NCBI RefSeq assembly: GCF_900187965.1
Contig: NZ_FZNL01000005.1
Location: 1-64,000, forward strand
Length of the DNA stretch: 64,000 nt
From: Flavobacterium sp. ov086
Lineage (GTDB): Bacteria; Bacteroidota; Bacteroidia; Flavobacteriales; Flavobacteriaceae
Direction: 5' to 3'
The notes under the pieces are model-generated. The model worked only from the letters and a program-made list of their open reading frames with translations, was not told where the DNA came from and ran no database searches. This document shows, piece by piece, positions 1-7,394 of this stretch. The first letter of the stretch is position 1. The number at the start of each line of letters is the position of its first letter. The translations under genes were made by a program, and so were the position numbers.

Positions 1-2
1 AT

Positions 3-1604
3 TTTGATAATGTTGGTAATCAAAAGAAACAAATACTATATACAAATGCCTATATGACTAAGGCAATAAGAGAAAATAATAACATAAGGAAAGCTAAAGC
101 TAATTATCAAATTGCCTTGTTTTATTATAAATCTGATGAGAATAAAGCGATTCAATATCTTGACAGTGTTATAAAATACTCGAAAGGAACAAATGATAAA
201 TTTTTCCCCGCTGCTGCTTATTGTGAAAAAGGCAATTTTCTCAAATACCAGTTTAAGTTTAAAGAAGCCATGACCAATTATAATCTGGCAGAAAAGGTAG
301 CACTGCAAACTAATATTGACTATTATTATAAAGTAAGAGAATATATTGGGATTACCAAATCTGAAGATTTGGGAGAATACAATGAAGCATTAGATATTTA
401 TAAAGAATGTTATCGATATTATAAAAGCAAAGACGTAAGAAGTTCAAAATATTCAGAAGATTATCAAAGTATCATTTTTGGAATAGCAGATTGTTATAAA
501 TCTTTACAGAATAGAGATTCAACTTCCTATTATAACATACTGGGATATAAAGAATCTAAAGCAACAAAGAATGACGAATATAAATATCTTTTTGTCTTAA
601 ATGAAGGCGCAAACCAAGTGCTTAAAAAGAATTACAAAGTAGCGCTGGACAGTATTAATAAAGTATTACCTAAAATGATTGAATATGATAATACGGGCAA
701 TTTATTGGCTGGTTATTATTATTTAGGAAAATCGTATGAGGGGTTAGGAAAAAAAGCAAAAGCGGCTGAGAATTTTATACGAGTAGATTCTATTTATAAA
801 ATTACGAAGGAAATAACTATCGAGTTTGTAGATGGATATCCCTATTTGATTACTTATTTTAAAAACTTAGGAGATAAAGAAAATCAATTAAAATACATAT
901 CTAAGTATATGATTATAGACAGTACCCTACAGAAAAATTATCGGGAACTAAATAAGTTGGTATATAAAGAATATGATACTCCGCGTTTAATTTCGGATAA
1001 AGAAAGTCTTATTACTTCTCTTAATAATGATAAAATTAAAACCTATTGGGGATTAGGGTTTTCATTTTTAGCGATAATTGGAATAGGAGTTTTTGCAATA
1101 CATCAATACAAAACTAAAAAAAGATACAGATCAAGATTTGAAAAAATAATAGAAGAAGCAAAAGCCAATAAAAAGGAGGAATTTAATACTGAAAATGTAA
1201 CAAAAATTGACACTCCAAAAATTGAAGAAATAGGTATTGGGGAGGAACTAATAGATCAGATTTTGGAAAAACTCAGCCGTTTTGAAAAAGAAAAAGGATA
1301 TCTGGACTCGAATCTTACCGTACAAATATTATCATCAACATTTGATACCAATAGTAAATATGTTTCTAAAATAGTGAATGTATATAAAGGAAAATCATTT
1401 ATACAATATATTAATGCATTAAGAATCGAGCATGCTATTAAACAATTGCAAGAAAACAATAAATTAAGAAAATATACGGTTCAGGCTCTTGCATTAGAAT
1501 TTGGTTTCAACAATGCTGAATCTTTTTCGACTGCCTTTTATAAAAAAACAGGTATAAAACCAACCTATTTCATTAAAGAATTAGATTTGGCTGTAAATTC
1601 ATGA
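3..1604 (+). CDS. TPR / membrane / AraC-type transcriptional regulator (5' partial)
   Basis: The frame is open from the left window edge, so the true start lies upstream; the ATG at 54 is probably internal. The N-terminal part is helical and tetratricopeptide-like. One membrane segment is encoded at about 1044-1110 (SFLAIIGIGVFAI), followed by a basic stretch and a linker. The C-terminus (about 1310-1580) is an AraC-type double helix-turn-helix with ALALEFGFNNAESFSTAFYK followed by TGIKPTYF. In the family, this architecture is a membrane-anchored regulator with a sensing part outside the cytoplasm and a cytoplasmic DNA-binding part. It lies 134 bp upstream of a RiPP precursor on the same strand, so it may control that locus. 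The fold is clear; the signal and target are inferred. Confidence 0.85.
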   Translation, partial: FDNVGNQKKQILYTNAYMTKAIRENNNIRKAKANYQIALFYYKSDENKAIQYLDSVIKYSKGTNDKFFPAAAYCEKGNFLKYQFKFKEAMTNYNLAEKVALQTNIDYYYKVREYIGITKSEDLGEYNEALDIYKECYRYYKSKDVRSSKYSEDYQSIIFGIADCYKSLQNRDSTSYYNILGYKESKATKNDEYKYLFVLNEGANQVLKKNYKVALDSINKVLPKMIEYDNTGNLLAGYYYLGKSYEGLGKKAKAAENFIRVDSIYKITKEITIEFVDGYPYLITYFKNLGDKENQLKYISKYMIIDSTLQKNYRELNKLVYKEYDTPRLISDKESLITSLNNDKIKTYWGLGFSFLAIIGIGVFAIHQYKTKKRYRSRFEKIIEEAKANKKEEFNTENVTKIDTPKIEEIGIGEELIDQILEKLSRFEKEKGYLDSNLTVQILSSTFDTNSKYVSKIVNVYKGKSFIQYINALRIEHAIKQLQENNKLRKYTVQALALEFGFNNAESFSTAFYKKTGIKPTYFIKELDLAVNS

Positions 1605-1669
1605 TAAACAATGTTTTGATTGAAAATATAAACTCGAAATTCCTGAATTCCGACAAGTAAAGAAAATTA

Positions 1670-1704
1670 TTTGTTAGTTCGATAACGTAAGGACTATATA
1701 TTTG
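1670..1704 (+). promoter_or_regulatory. Bacteroidota-type promoter of the RiPP operon
   Basis: TTTG at 1670-1673 and TATATTTG (matching TAnnTTTG) at 1697-1704 are separated by 23 bp, at the long end of the usual spacing. The -7 box is 34 bp before the precursor ATG, leaving a short leader. No other match of this quality lies between the regulator and the precursor. Sequence match only. Confidence 0.55.
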
Positions 1705-1738
1705 TAATGATAATAATAAACAAAAAAATCAATTTAAG

Positions 1739-1921
1739 ATGAAAACGAAAAACGAAAAAAAAGAAGCTGGTAAATTTGGTATTGAAAGATTTGAAATAGC
1801 CAAATTAAAAAGTTTGCATTCAATTGTAGGAGGAGGAAGTACTGGTCCTGTTAATGATGATCCAGCGGATACGAATGATCATAAACAAAAAAAAGATTCA
1901 AGTGTTGAATGCCATAAATAG
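1739..1921 (+). CDS. RiPP precursor peptide, class I lanthipeptide-like
   Basis: This is a 60-residue peptide. The leader contains ERFEIAKLKSLHSIVGGG, which resembles leaders of Bacteroidota natural-product precursors (an amphipathic FEIAKL block, then a Gly-Gly type end). The presumed core after GGG is 27 residues, very hydrophilic, with Ser/Thr at core positions 1, 2, 12, 21 and 22 and one Cys at 25, two residues from the end. Only one lanthionine ring could form, so the product may be mainly dehydrated or processed in another way. It is followed by a protease and both halves of a LanB dehydratase, which is the main support for the call. The exact cleavage site is not known. Confidence 0.8.
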   Translation: MKTKNEKKEAGKFGIERFEIAKLKSLHSIVGGGSTGPVNDDPADTNDHKQKKDSSVECHK

Positions 1922-1971
1922 TATTTTTGAGGTTTATCAATCTTTGTGAAAAAATAAAACCAATATTCTTT

Positions 1972-3681
1972 ATGATTAAATTTTTTTATATAATTATTTT
2001 GTTTTTTTTCCTTTTAATAAGTTGTAAATCAACTATAGAATCGGGTAATTATTCTAAAAACAATATATTCAAAAAACAGTTAACAACTTTAGAGTTACAA
2101 ACTTGGTATCAAAAAGATTATGAAGAAGATAGTATTCCCGGTATTTCATTAGACAAGTGGTATCGTTTAAATAAAAAAACACCCAAAAGCAAAAGTATCA
2201 TTGTAGCAGTTATTGACACTCAGATTGATATAAATCATGAAGATCTACAAGGACAACTTTGGACAAACAACAAAGAAATCCCAAATAATGGTGTAGATGA
2301 TGACCATAATGGCTATGTAGATGATGTAAACGGTTGGAGTTTCACCGGAACTAAAAGCGGGGGGTATGTAGTATGGAACAGGTATGAATATGTTCGTATT
2401 ATTCAAAAATGGGGACCATTATTTAAAGATAAAACAGAAGCTCAAATAGATCCTAAAGACCTATATAAGTATAACGAATATCAAAGAGCTTTAAAAAAGT
2501 TTGAAGAAAAAGAGCCATATTATAAAAGATGGTTTAAATCCTTGAATTATAAAGCGGCACTTTATCCTATAGCAAAAGATACGTTAAAATATTTTTTTCC
2601 AAAAGAAGATTATACCTATAAACAATTAGATAGTCTCTATAAAAAGTATAAAATTAATGATAAAGAATTTTGGCAAAGACGCAATGATAATGATAAAGAT
2701 CTAGGAGCATTAATCGGTAGTATGATGGCCAATTTAGATATGGATCAATATACATTAGAAGATGTAGTAGATAAGCAAACTCAGCTTGATTCTATTGTAA
2801 ATAAAAATCTGAATATTGATTACAACGAGCGTTTGCTAATAGGAGACAATCCTAATGTGTTAGAAAAAGGCTATGGTAATAATAATGTTAGCAATAATAA
2901 AGCAGGACACAGACCTATTCAGGATCATTGTACAAAAATGGCAGGAGTTATTGGTGCTAATAGAGAAAACAATATCGGTATAAAAGGAATTGTTCAAAAT
3001 GTTAAGATCATGCCTTTGAATATTTCTCCCTCAGGAGATGAGCATGACAAGGATATAACTATGGCTATACGTTATGCTGTAGACAATGGAGCAAAAGTCA
3101 TTAATATGTCTTTTAGTAAACAGTTTTCATTACATCCTGAATGGGTCAAAGAAGCAATTAAGTATGCTGAAGAGCACAATGTATTATTAATTCGCAGTGC
3201 AGGTAATGAAGGAGATGATATTGATAAGGTAACCTATTATACAACAGATACTAATTTTGATGACCATAAAGAATTTTGTTCTAATTTTATGGTAGTAGGG
3301 GCTGTTACCCGAAAGCTGGACAGTACCTTTGTATGTGATTTTTCTAATTATGGCAAACAAAATGTTGATTTATTTGCTCCGGGTGATGATATATATTCGA
3401 CTGCTGCGGGTAATACATACAAATTTGATTCAGGCACCTCAATGTCCGTACCAATGGTTTCCGGAACTGCAGCGTTAATTTGGCTTTATTATCCAAATCT
3501 TACTGCCGCACAGGTTAAACAAATCATTATGGATTCAGGAACATCTTATGATTTGCAAGTTATAGTACCTGGAACAGAGAATAAAAAAGTTCCTTTTTCG
3601 GAATTATCGAAATCAGGAAAAGTATTGAATGTCTATAATGCAATGCAACTTGCCGATAAGGTCAGTAAAAAGAAAAGATGA
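1972..3681 (+). CDS. S8 (subtilisin-family) serine protease, lipoprotein
   Basis: The start at ATG 1972 gives 569 residues and a lipoprotein signal (FFFLLISC). An upstream in-frame TTG at 1927 would put extra polar sequence before the signal and is less likely. The catalytic triad reads D82 (VAVIDTQID), H319 (DHCTKMAG) and S490 (SGTSMSVP), with the oxyanion Asn in RSAGNEG. About 237 residues separate D and H, far more than in classical subtilisins; the insert is rich in charged helices. Its place between the precursor and the dehydratase suggests leader removal or maturation outside the inner membrane. A general surface protease is the alternative. The TGA overlaps the next start (ATGA). Confidence 0.9.
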   Translation: MIKFFYIIILFFFLLISCKSTIESGNYSKNNIFKKQLTTLELQTWYQKDYEEDSIPGISLDKWYRLNKKTPKSKSIIVAVIDTQIDINHEDLQGQLWTNNKEIPNNGVDDDHNGYVDDVNGWSFTGTKSGGYVVWNRYEYVRIIQKWGPLFKDKTEAQIDPKDLYKYNEYQRALKKFEEKEPYYKRWFKSLNYKAALYPIAKDTLKYFFPKEDYTYKQLDSLYKKYKINDKEFWQRRNDNDKDLGALIGSMMANLDMDQYTLEDVVDKQTQLDSIVNKNLNIDYNERLLIGDNPNVLEKGYGNNNVSNNKAGHRPIQDHCTKMAGVIGANRENNIGIKGIVQNVKIMPLNISPSGDEHDKDITMAIRYAVDNGAKVINMSFSKQFSLHPEWVKEAIKYAEEHNVLLIRSAGNEGDDIDKVTYYTTDTNFDDHKEFCSNFMVVGAVTRKLDSTFVCDFSNYGKQNVDLFAPGDDIYSTAAGNTYKFDSGTSMSVPMVSGTAALIWLYYPNLTAAQVKQIIMDSGTSYDLQVIVPGTENKKVPFSELSKSGKVLNVYNAMQLADKVSKKKR

Positions 3682-5882
3682 TATCAAATTTCAAGATTAC
3701 GTCTTTTTCTTCCTATGTATTAAGAACTCCTTTATTACCAGTAACATCATATCTTAATACGGTCGAAAATTATTCAATAGAAAAAGCAAAAAAACTTTAT
3801 CAAAATCCTTTAATCAAAGAAGCTATTAAGCTGGCTTCTCCTGATTTGATAAAAGAACTGGATAAATGGCTAAGTGATGCTTCCAATTTATCTGATGAAA
3901 AAGCAAAAAAGTTAGAAATTACATTTCTAAAATACTTGGCTAGAATGTCCTCTAGATGTACGCCATTTGGTCTGTTTGCAGGTTGTTCAATGGGGAGAAT
4001 AACTACTGAAACGGAAATTATTCTAGAAGATTCTGTCAATTTTAAACGGTTTACTCAGTTTGATATGCAATTCTGGGTGGTTTTATTGCAAAATATCGCT
4101 AAACGAGAAGCTGCAATTTCTCATTTAAGATATTTTCCTAATTCTTCTATTTATGAATTTGGTGATTTCTATAGATATATAGAATACAAATATATTAAGA
4201 CACAACGAGAACATACTATTTCGGCATTACGAAAATCGGATATATTAACCGAAATAATGCTGAAAACAAAATCAGGATTACCTGTTGCTGATATGATTTC
4301 ATTTTTGGCTGACAATGATTCTGAAAAAGAAGAAGCTACAAACTTTATCCATCAACTTATAAAATTTCAATTTCTGGTAAGCGAATTAGATGCTGTTGTA
4401 ACCGGCAATAATGAATTTGACAGAATCTTATCGATTTTAAAGAATATTCCCGATTTAAAAAGAGAATATCAATTTCTCAAAAACATTAATAAACAGATTT
4501 TAGATCTCGATTATTCTTTAATTCCAACACCAAATCAATACCAAAAGATCAAAAAAAGTATCGATAACGAAGGATTTGATTATGATGAAAAATATCTTTT
4601 CCAAACGGATCTAAACACTGCGACAATATCAAATAACTTAGATAGGGGTATTGTAAAAAAAGTAACTCAGGGACTTTATTTTTTAAATGGAATACAGTCT
4701 AAAAAAGAATTTAAGAATCTAAAGACTTTCGTTAGAGAATTCTCCAAAAGGTATGAATCGCAAGAAATGCCGCTTATGAATATCTTAGATACCGAAGCGG
4801 GATTAGGCTATCCTATAAATCATGAAATGAATGATTCTCATGAACTATTAGAGGGCTTCTCTTTTAAACAAAAGAAAGAAAAAAGTGTGAATCAAAATTG
4901 GAATTCACACGATTTTATCTTAGAAAAAAAGCTTCAGGAATGTCTTTCAAATAAGCAAACTAAAATCACTTTATCCGAAAATGATTTCCCCGATTTTGAC
5001 GCTAGTTTTGATTCTGTTCCTGTTACATTTTCGGCATTAGTTGAAATTTATGGTGATGAAAAAGTAGCCATAGAATCTTCAGGCAATGTGAGTGCGGCGA
5101 AGCTATTAGGCAGATTTTGCAACGGAAATTCAGACATTCATAATTTGACTAAAGAAATTATTCAGAAAGAAGAAGCTTTTCATCACAATAAAATTTTAGC
5201 CGAGATTGTTCATATTCCCCAATCCAGAACAGGAAATATTCTACGAAGACCTATTTTAAGGGATAATGAAATCGTTTATTTGGCAAATTCAGGGGTCGAA
5301 AAGGAAAATGTACTTGATTTGAATGATTTGTTCGTGTCCATAAAAAACGACAAAATTATACTTCGTTCTAAAAAACTCAATAAAGAAATTATTCCTTGTT
5401 TATCAAATGCTCACAATTTTTCTAATAACTCGTTACCGCTATATCATTTTTTATGTGATTTACAGGCACAAAACACAAAACCAATCTTTAACTTTGATTG
5501 GGGGATTTTAGAGTCTCATTATAATTATTTTCCAAGAGTAGAATATAAAGAAGTTATACTTTCAAAGGCTAAATGGATTATAACTAAAGAAGATTTGACA
5601 GATTTTAATGCGGTAAACAGTGCTGATTTGTTTGAAGCATTTTCTAATTGGAGAATAAGCAAAAATATTCCATATTTAGTTAATTGGGCTAATTTTGACA
5701 ATACATTATTATTAGATTTCCGAACAGAAATTGGTATTCAGCTATTTTTAAAGTCTACTCAAAACAGAAGTAAAATTATCTTAGAAGAATTTCTATTTGC
5801 CGAAAATTCTATCATAAAAAATAGTAATGAAGAAATTTTCAGTAATCAGTTTATACTATCATTTTATAAAGAACAGTCATAA
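3678..5882 (+). CDS. Lantibiotic dehydratase, N-terminal (LanB) half
   Basis: This 734-residue protein carries the LanB signature RMSSRCTPFGLFAG at about residues 89-102. In class I systems this protein transfers glutamate from glutamyl-tRNA to Ser/Thr of the precursor, the first step of dehydration. It lacks the SpaB_C elimination domain, which is encoded by the next gene after a 2-bp gap; together the two (734 + 282 residues) match the length of a one-piece LanB of about 1000 residues. The start overlaps the protease stop by 4 bp, so translation is coupled. Cytoplasmic, no signal peptide. Confidence 0.92.
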   Translation: MISNFKITSFSSYVLRTPLLPVTSYLNTVENYSIEKAKKLYQNPLIKEAIKLASPDLIKELDKWLSDASNLSDEKAKKLEITFLKYLARMSSRCTPFGLFAGCSMGRITTETEIILEDSVNFKRFTQFDMQFWVVLLQNIAKREAAISHLRYFPNSSIYEFGDFYRYIEYKYIKTQREHTISALRKSDILTEIMLKTKSGLPVADMISFLADNDSEKEEATNFIHQLIKFQFLVSELDAVVTGNNEFDRILSILKNIPDLKREYQFLKNINKQILDLDYSLIPTPNQYQKIKKSIDNEGFDYDEKYLFQTDLNTATISNNLDRGIVKKVTQGLYFLNGIQSKKEFKNLKTFVREFSKRYESQEMPLMNILDTEAGLGYPINHEMNDSHELLEGFSFKQKKEKSVNQNWNSHDFILEKKLQECLSNKQTKITLSENDFPDFDASFDSVPVTFSALVEIYGDEKVAIESSGNVSAAKLLGRFCNGNSDIHNLTKEIIQKEEAFHHNKILAEIVHIPQSRTGNILRRPILRDNEIVYLANSGVEKENVLDLNDLFVSIKNDKIILRSKKLNKEIIPCLSNAHNFSNNSLPLYHFLCDLQAQNTKPIFNFDWGILESHYNYFPRVEYKEVILSKAKWIITKEDLTDFNAVNSADLFEAFSNWRISKNIPYLVNWANFDNTLLLDFRTEIGIQLFLKSTQNRSKIILEEFLFAENSIIKNSNEEIFSNQFILSFYKEQS

Positions 5883-5884
5883 AA

Positions 5885-6733
5885 ATGCAAAGAAATTTTT
5901 GTTTAGGAAGTGAGTGGCTCTATTATAAAATTTATACCGGAGTTCAAACAACGGATCTTATTTTACTTGAAAAATTTTATCCCATTATTTCACAATTAAA
6001 AAAAAGAAAGATCATTCAAAAATGGTTCTTTATTCGATACAATGATAATGATGCTCATTTTAGAATTCGATTTCTAATAGAAGACAAAAAGAATTTATCA
6101 AAAGCAATAAACATGCTTTATCCAGTGATAAATGATTTGCTTCAGGAAAATTTAGCATGGCAAGTTCAAACTGATACTTATCAACGAGAACTGGAAAGAT
6201 ACGGGAAAAACACTATTGAAGATTCAGAATTTTTGTTTTGGAAGGATAGCGAAATGATAATCGAATATCTTTCCTTAAAAAAAACATTTGATGAAAAAGA
6301 AATGCCGCTTTTATTCAGTTTTTGTTCAATAAATTCTTTTTTAAACGCTTTTAACTTATCAATTTCAGACAAACTAAACTTAATGCACAGTTTACAAGCA
6401 TCTTTTAAAGAAGAATTTGAAGCAGATAAAATATTAAAAAAGGAACTTGATAAAAAGTATAGAGAATTATTACCAGCAATAGAGCATTATTTTTCGGAAA
6501 CATCTAAAAATGACTTTCCGTATTTTTTCGAAATCTTAGAAACAAAAAAAAATCAGATTGCAAAAAAGGCATTAGAAATTGAAACTGTAATTCAAATTCC
6601 GATTCATGATTTTTTGTCAAGTCACATTCACATGATGCTTAACAGACAATATACTTCTAAACAAAGAATGTATGAATTGGTTGTTTATGACCATTTATAC
6701 AGATATTACAAAACTCTAAATTACAAGAGGTAA
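5885..6733 (+). CDS. Thiopeptide-type / SpaB C-terminal-like dehydratase subunit (elimination half of LanB)
   Basis: This 282-residue protein matches the SpaB_C family pattern: an early WLYYKIYTG segment, the WFFIRYNDNDAHFRIRF strand, and a C-terminal HDFLSSHIHMMLNR. In split LanB systems this protein eliminates glutamate from glutamylated Ser/Thr to give dehydroalanine or dehydrobutyrine. It starts 2 bp after the N-terminal half and is the last gene of the locus on this strand. No LanC cyclase, C39 transporter or immunity gene follows before the SusC region; such genes may lie left of the window or be absent. Confidence 0.9.
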   Translation: MQRNFCLGSEWLYYKIYTGVQTTDLILLEKFYPIISQLKKRKIIQKWFFIRYNDNDAHFRIRFLIEDKKNLSKAINMLYPVINDLLQENLAWQVQTDTYQRELERYGKNTIEDSEFLFWKDSEMIIEYLSLKKTFDEKEMPLLFSFCSINSFLNAFNLSISDKLNLMHSLQASFKEEFEADKILKKELDKKYRELLPAIEHYFSETSKNDFPYFFEILETKKNQIAKKALEIETVIQIPIHDFLSSHIHMMLNRQYTSKQRMYELVVYDHLYRYYKTLNYKR

Positions 6734-6985
6734 TACAATTTTATTCCTCTTTCTGTCAGAATAAACTATTGTAAAGTCAAAAGTTTATTTACTTCTATTA
6801 CACCCTTTTTTTTCTACTTCCAGGTTTTAAAAACCTTCGATTTCGCCAATTTCTCTTTGCTAAATTGGTAAATTTCTTACACCCAAAAAAAATACCGATA
6901 ACTATTAACTGCTTTGTTTTTAGTAATTTAAAACTTTACTAAAACTTTAATTGACATTTTTTTTTCAAAAAAAGTGATTAAAATT

Positions 6986-7014
6986 TTTGTGTTAAAATTT
7001 TTAACATACTTTTG
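6986..7014 (+). promoter_or_regulatory. Strong Bacteroidota promoter for the SusC/SusD operon
   Basis: TTTG at 6986-6989 and TACTTTTG (TAnnTTTG) at 7007-7014 are 17 bp apart, close to consensus. A start a few bases downstream would leave a 5' leader of about 370 nt before the SusC ATG, unusual beside the short leaders elsewhere in the window. Confidence 0.6.
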
Positions 7015-7065
7015 TTCTATCAAATTAGTAGAATTTAAAATTAATACAATAAAAACAGCCTATCA

Positions 7066-7122
7066 GATACATTTTTAGTTTGAACAGGTAAAAGCCATTT
7101 GGCAGTTTTGATCTGATGTATC
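7066..7122 (+). ncRNA. Candidate structured leader RNA element
   Basis: GATACAT at 7066-7072 pairs with ATGTATC at 7116-7122 and encloses a smaller hairpin at 7090-7109 (GCC-ATTT-GGC with A/T flanks). A further short inverted repeat, ACGCT/AGCGT, lies at 7073+100 (7173-7191). No core motif of the TPP, cobalamin or SAM riboswitches was recognised. It may be a regulatory leader of the SusC operon; function is inferred from position and pairing only. Confidence 0.35.
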
Positions 7123-7242
7123 GCTTTTAAAATTTCTCCAATCTCAAATTCATATAAATTTCTAATAAGAGGACGCTTTAATATTTAGCGTTGAAATCTT
7201 ACAAAGACAAAATCAAATAATAATAATCCAAAATAAGTAAAA

Positions 7243-7269
7243 ATGAAAAAACGAATGCATAGCATATAA
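7243..7269 (+). CDS. Possible 8-codon leader peptide
   Basis: The frame reads MKKRMHSI and stops at 7269, six bases before a perfect 10-bp hairpin. A-rich sequence precedes the ATG, as for expressed genes of this group. A short peptide followed directly by a hairpin in a long leader recalls translation-coupled attenuation. Chance is possible at this length. Confidence 0.3.
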   Translation: MKKRMHSI

Positions 7270-7275
7270 AAAAGA

Positions 7276-7372
7276 ACCATTTCTGCGGGAACAGAAATGG
7301 TGAAGCTTAAAGAAATTGTACATCTCTATAAGGAAAGTGAGAGCAGAGTAAATCTGTTTTGGGCTTGCCTTA
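7276..7372 (+). promoter_or_regulatory. Two leader hairpins upstream of susC-like gene
   Basis: The first is a perfect 10-bp stem, ACCATTTCTG (7276-7285) with CAGAAATGGT (7292-7301) around a 6-nt loop. The second spans 7329-7372: TAAGG-AAG pairs with CTT-CCTTA across one mismatch, with an inner CAGA/TCTG stem. Neither has a long T tract, so they do not look like simple terminators. They sit between the mini frame at 7243 and the SusC start at 7395. Confidence 0.45.
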
Positions 7373-7394
7373 TTTATTAAACTAAAACAAAGTA

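Noticed and set aside
7020..7394. Known riboswitch (cobalamin, TPP or SAM) before SusC
   Set aside because: None of the conserved core motifs of these classes was found; only generic stems are present.
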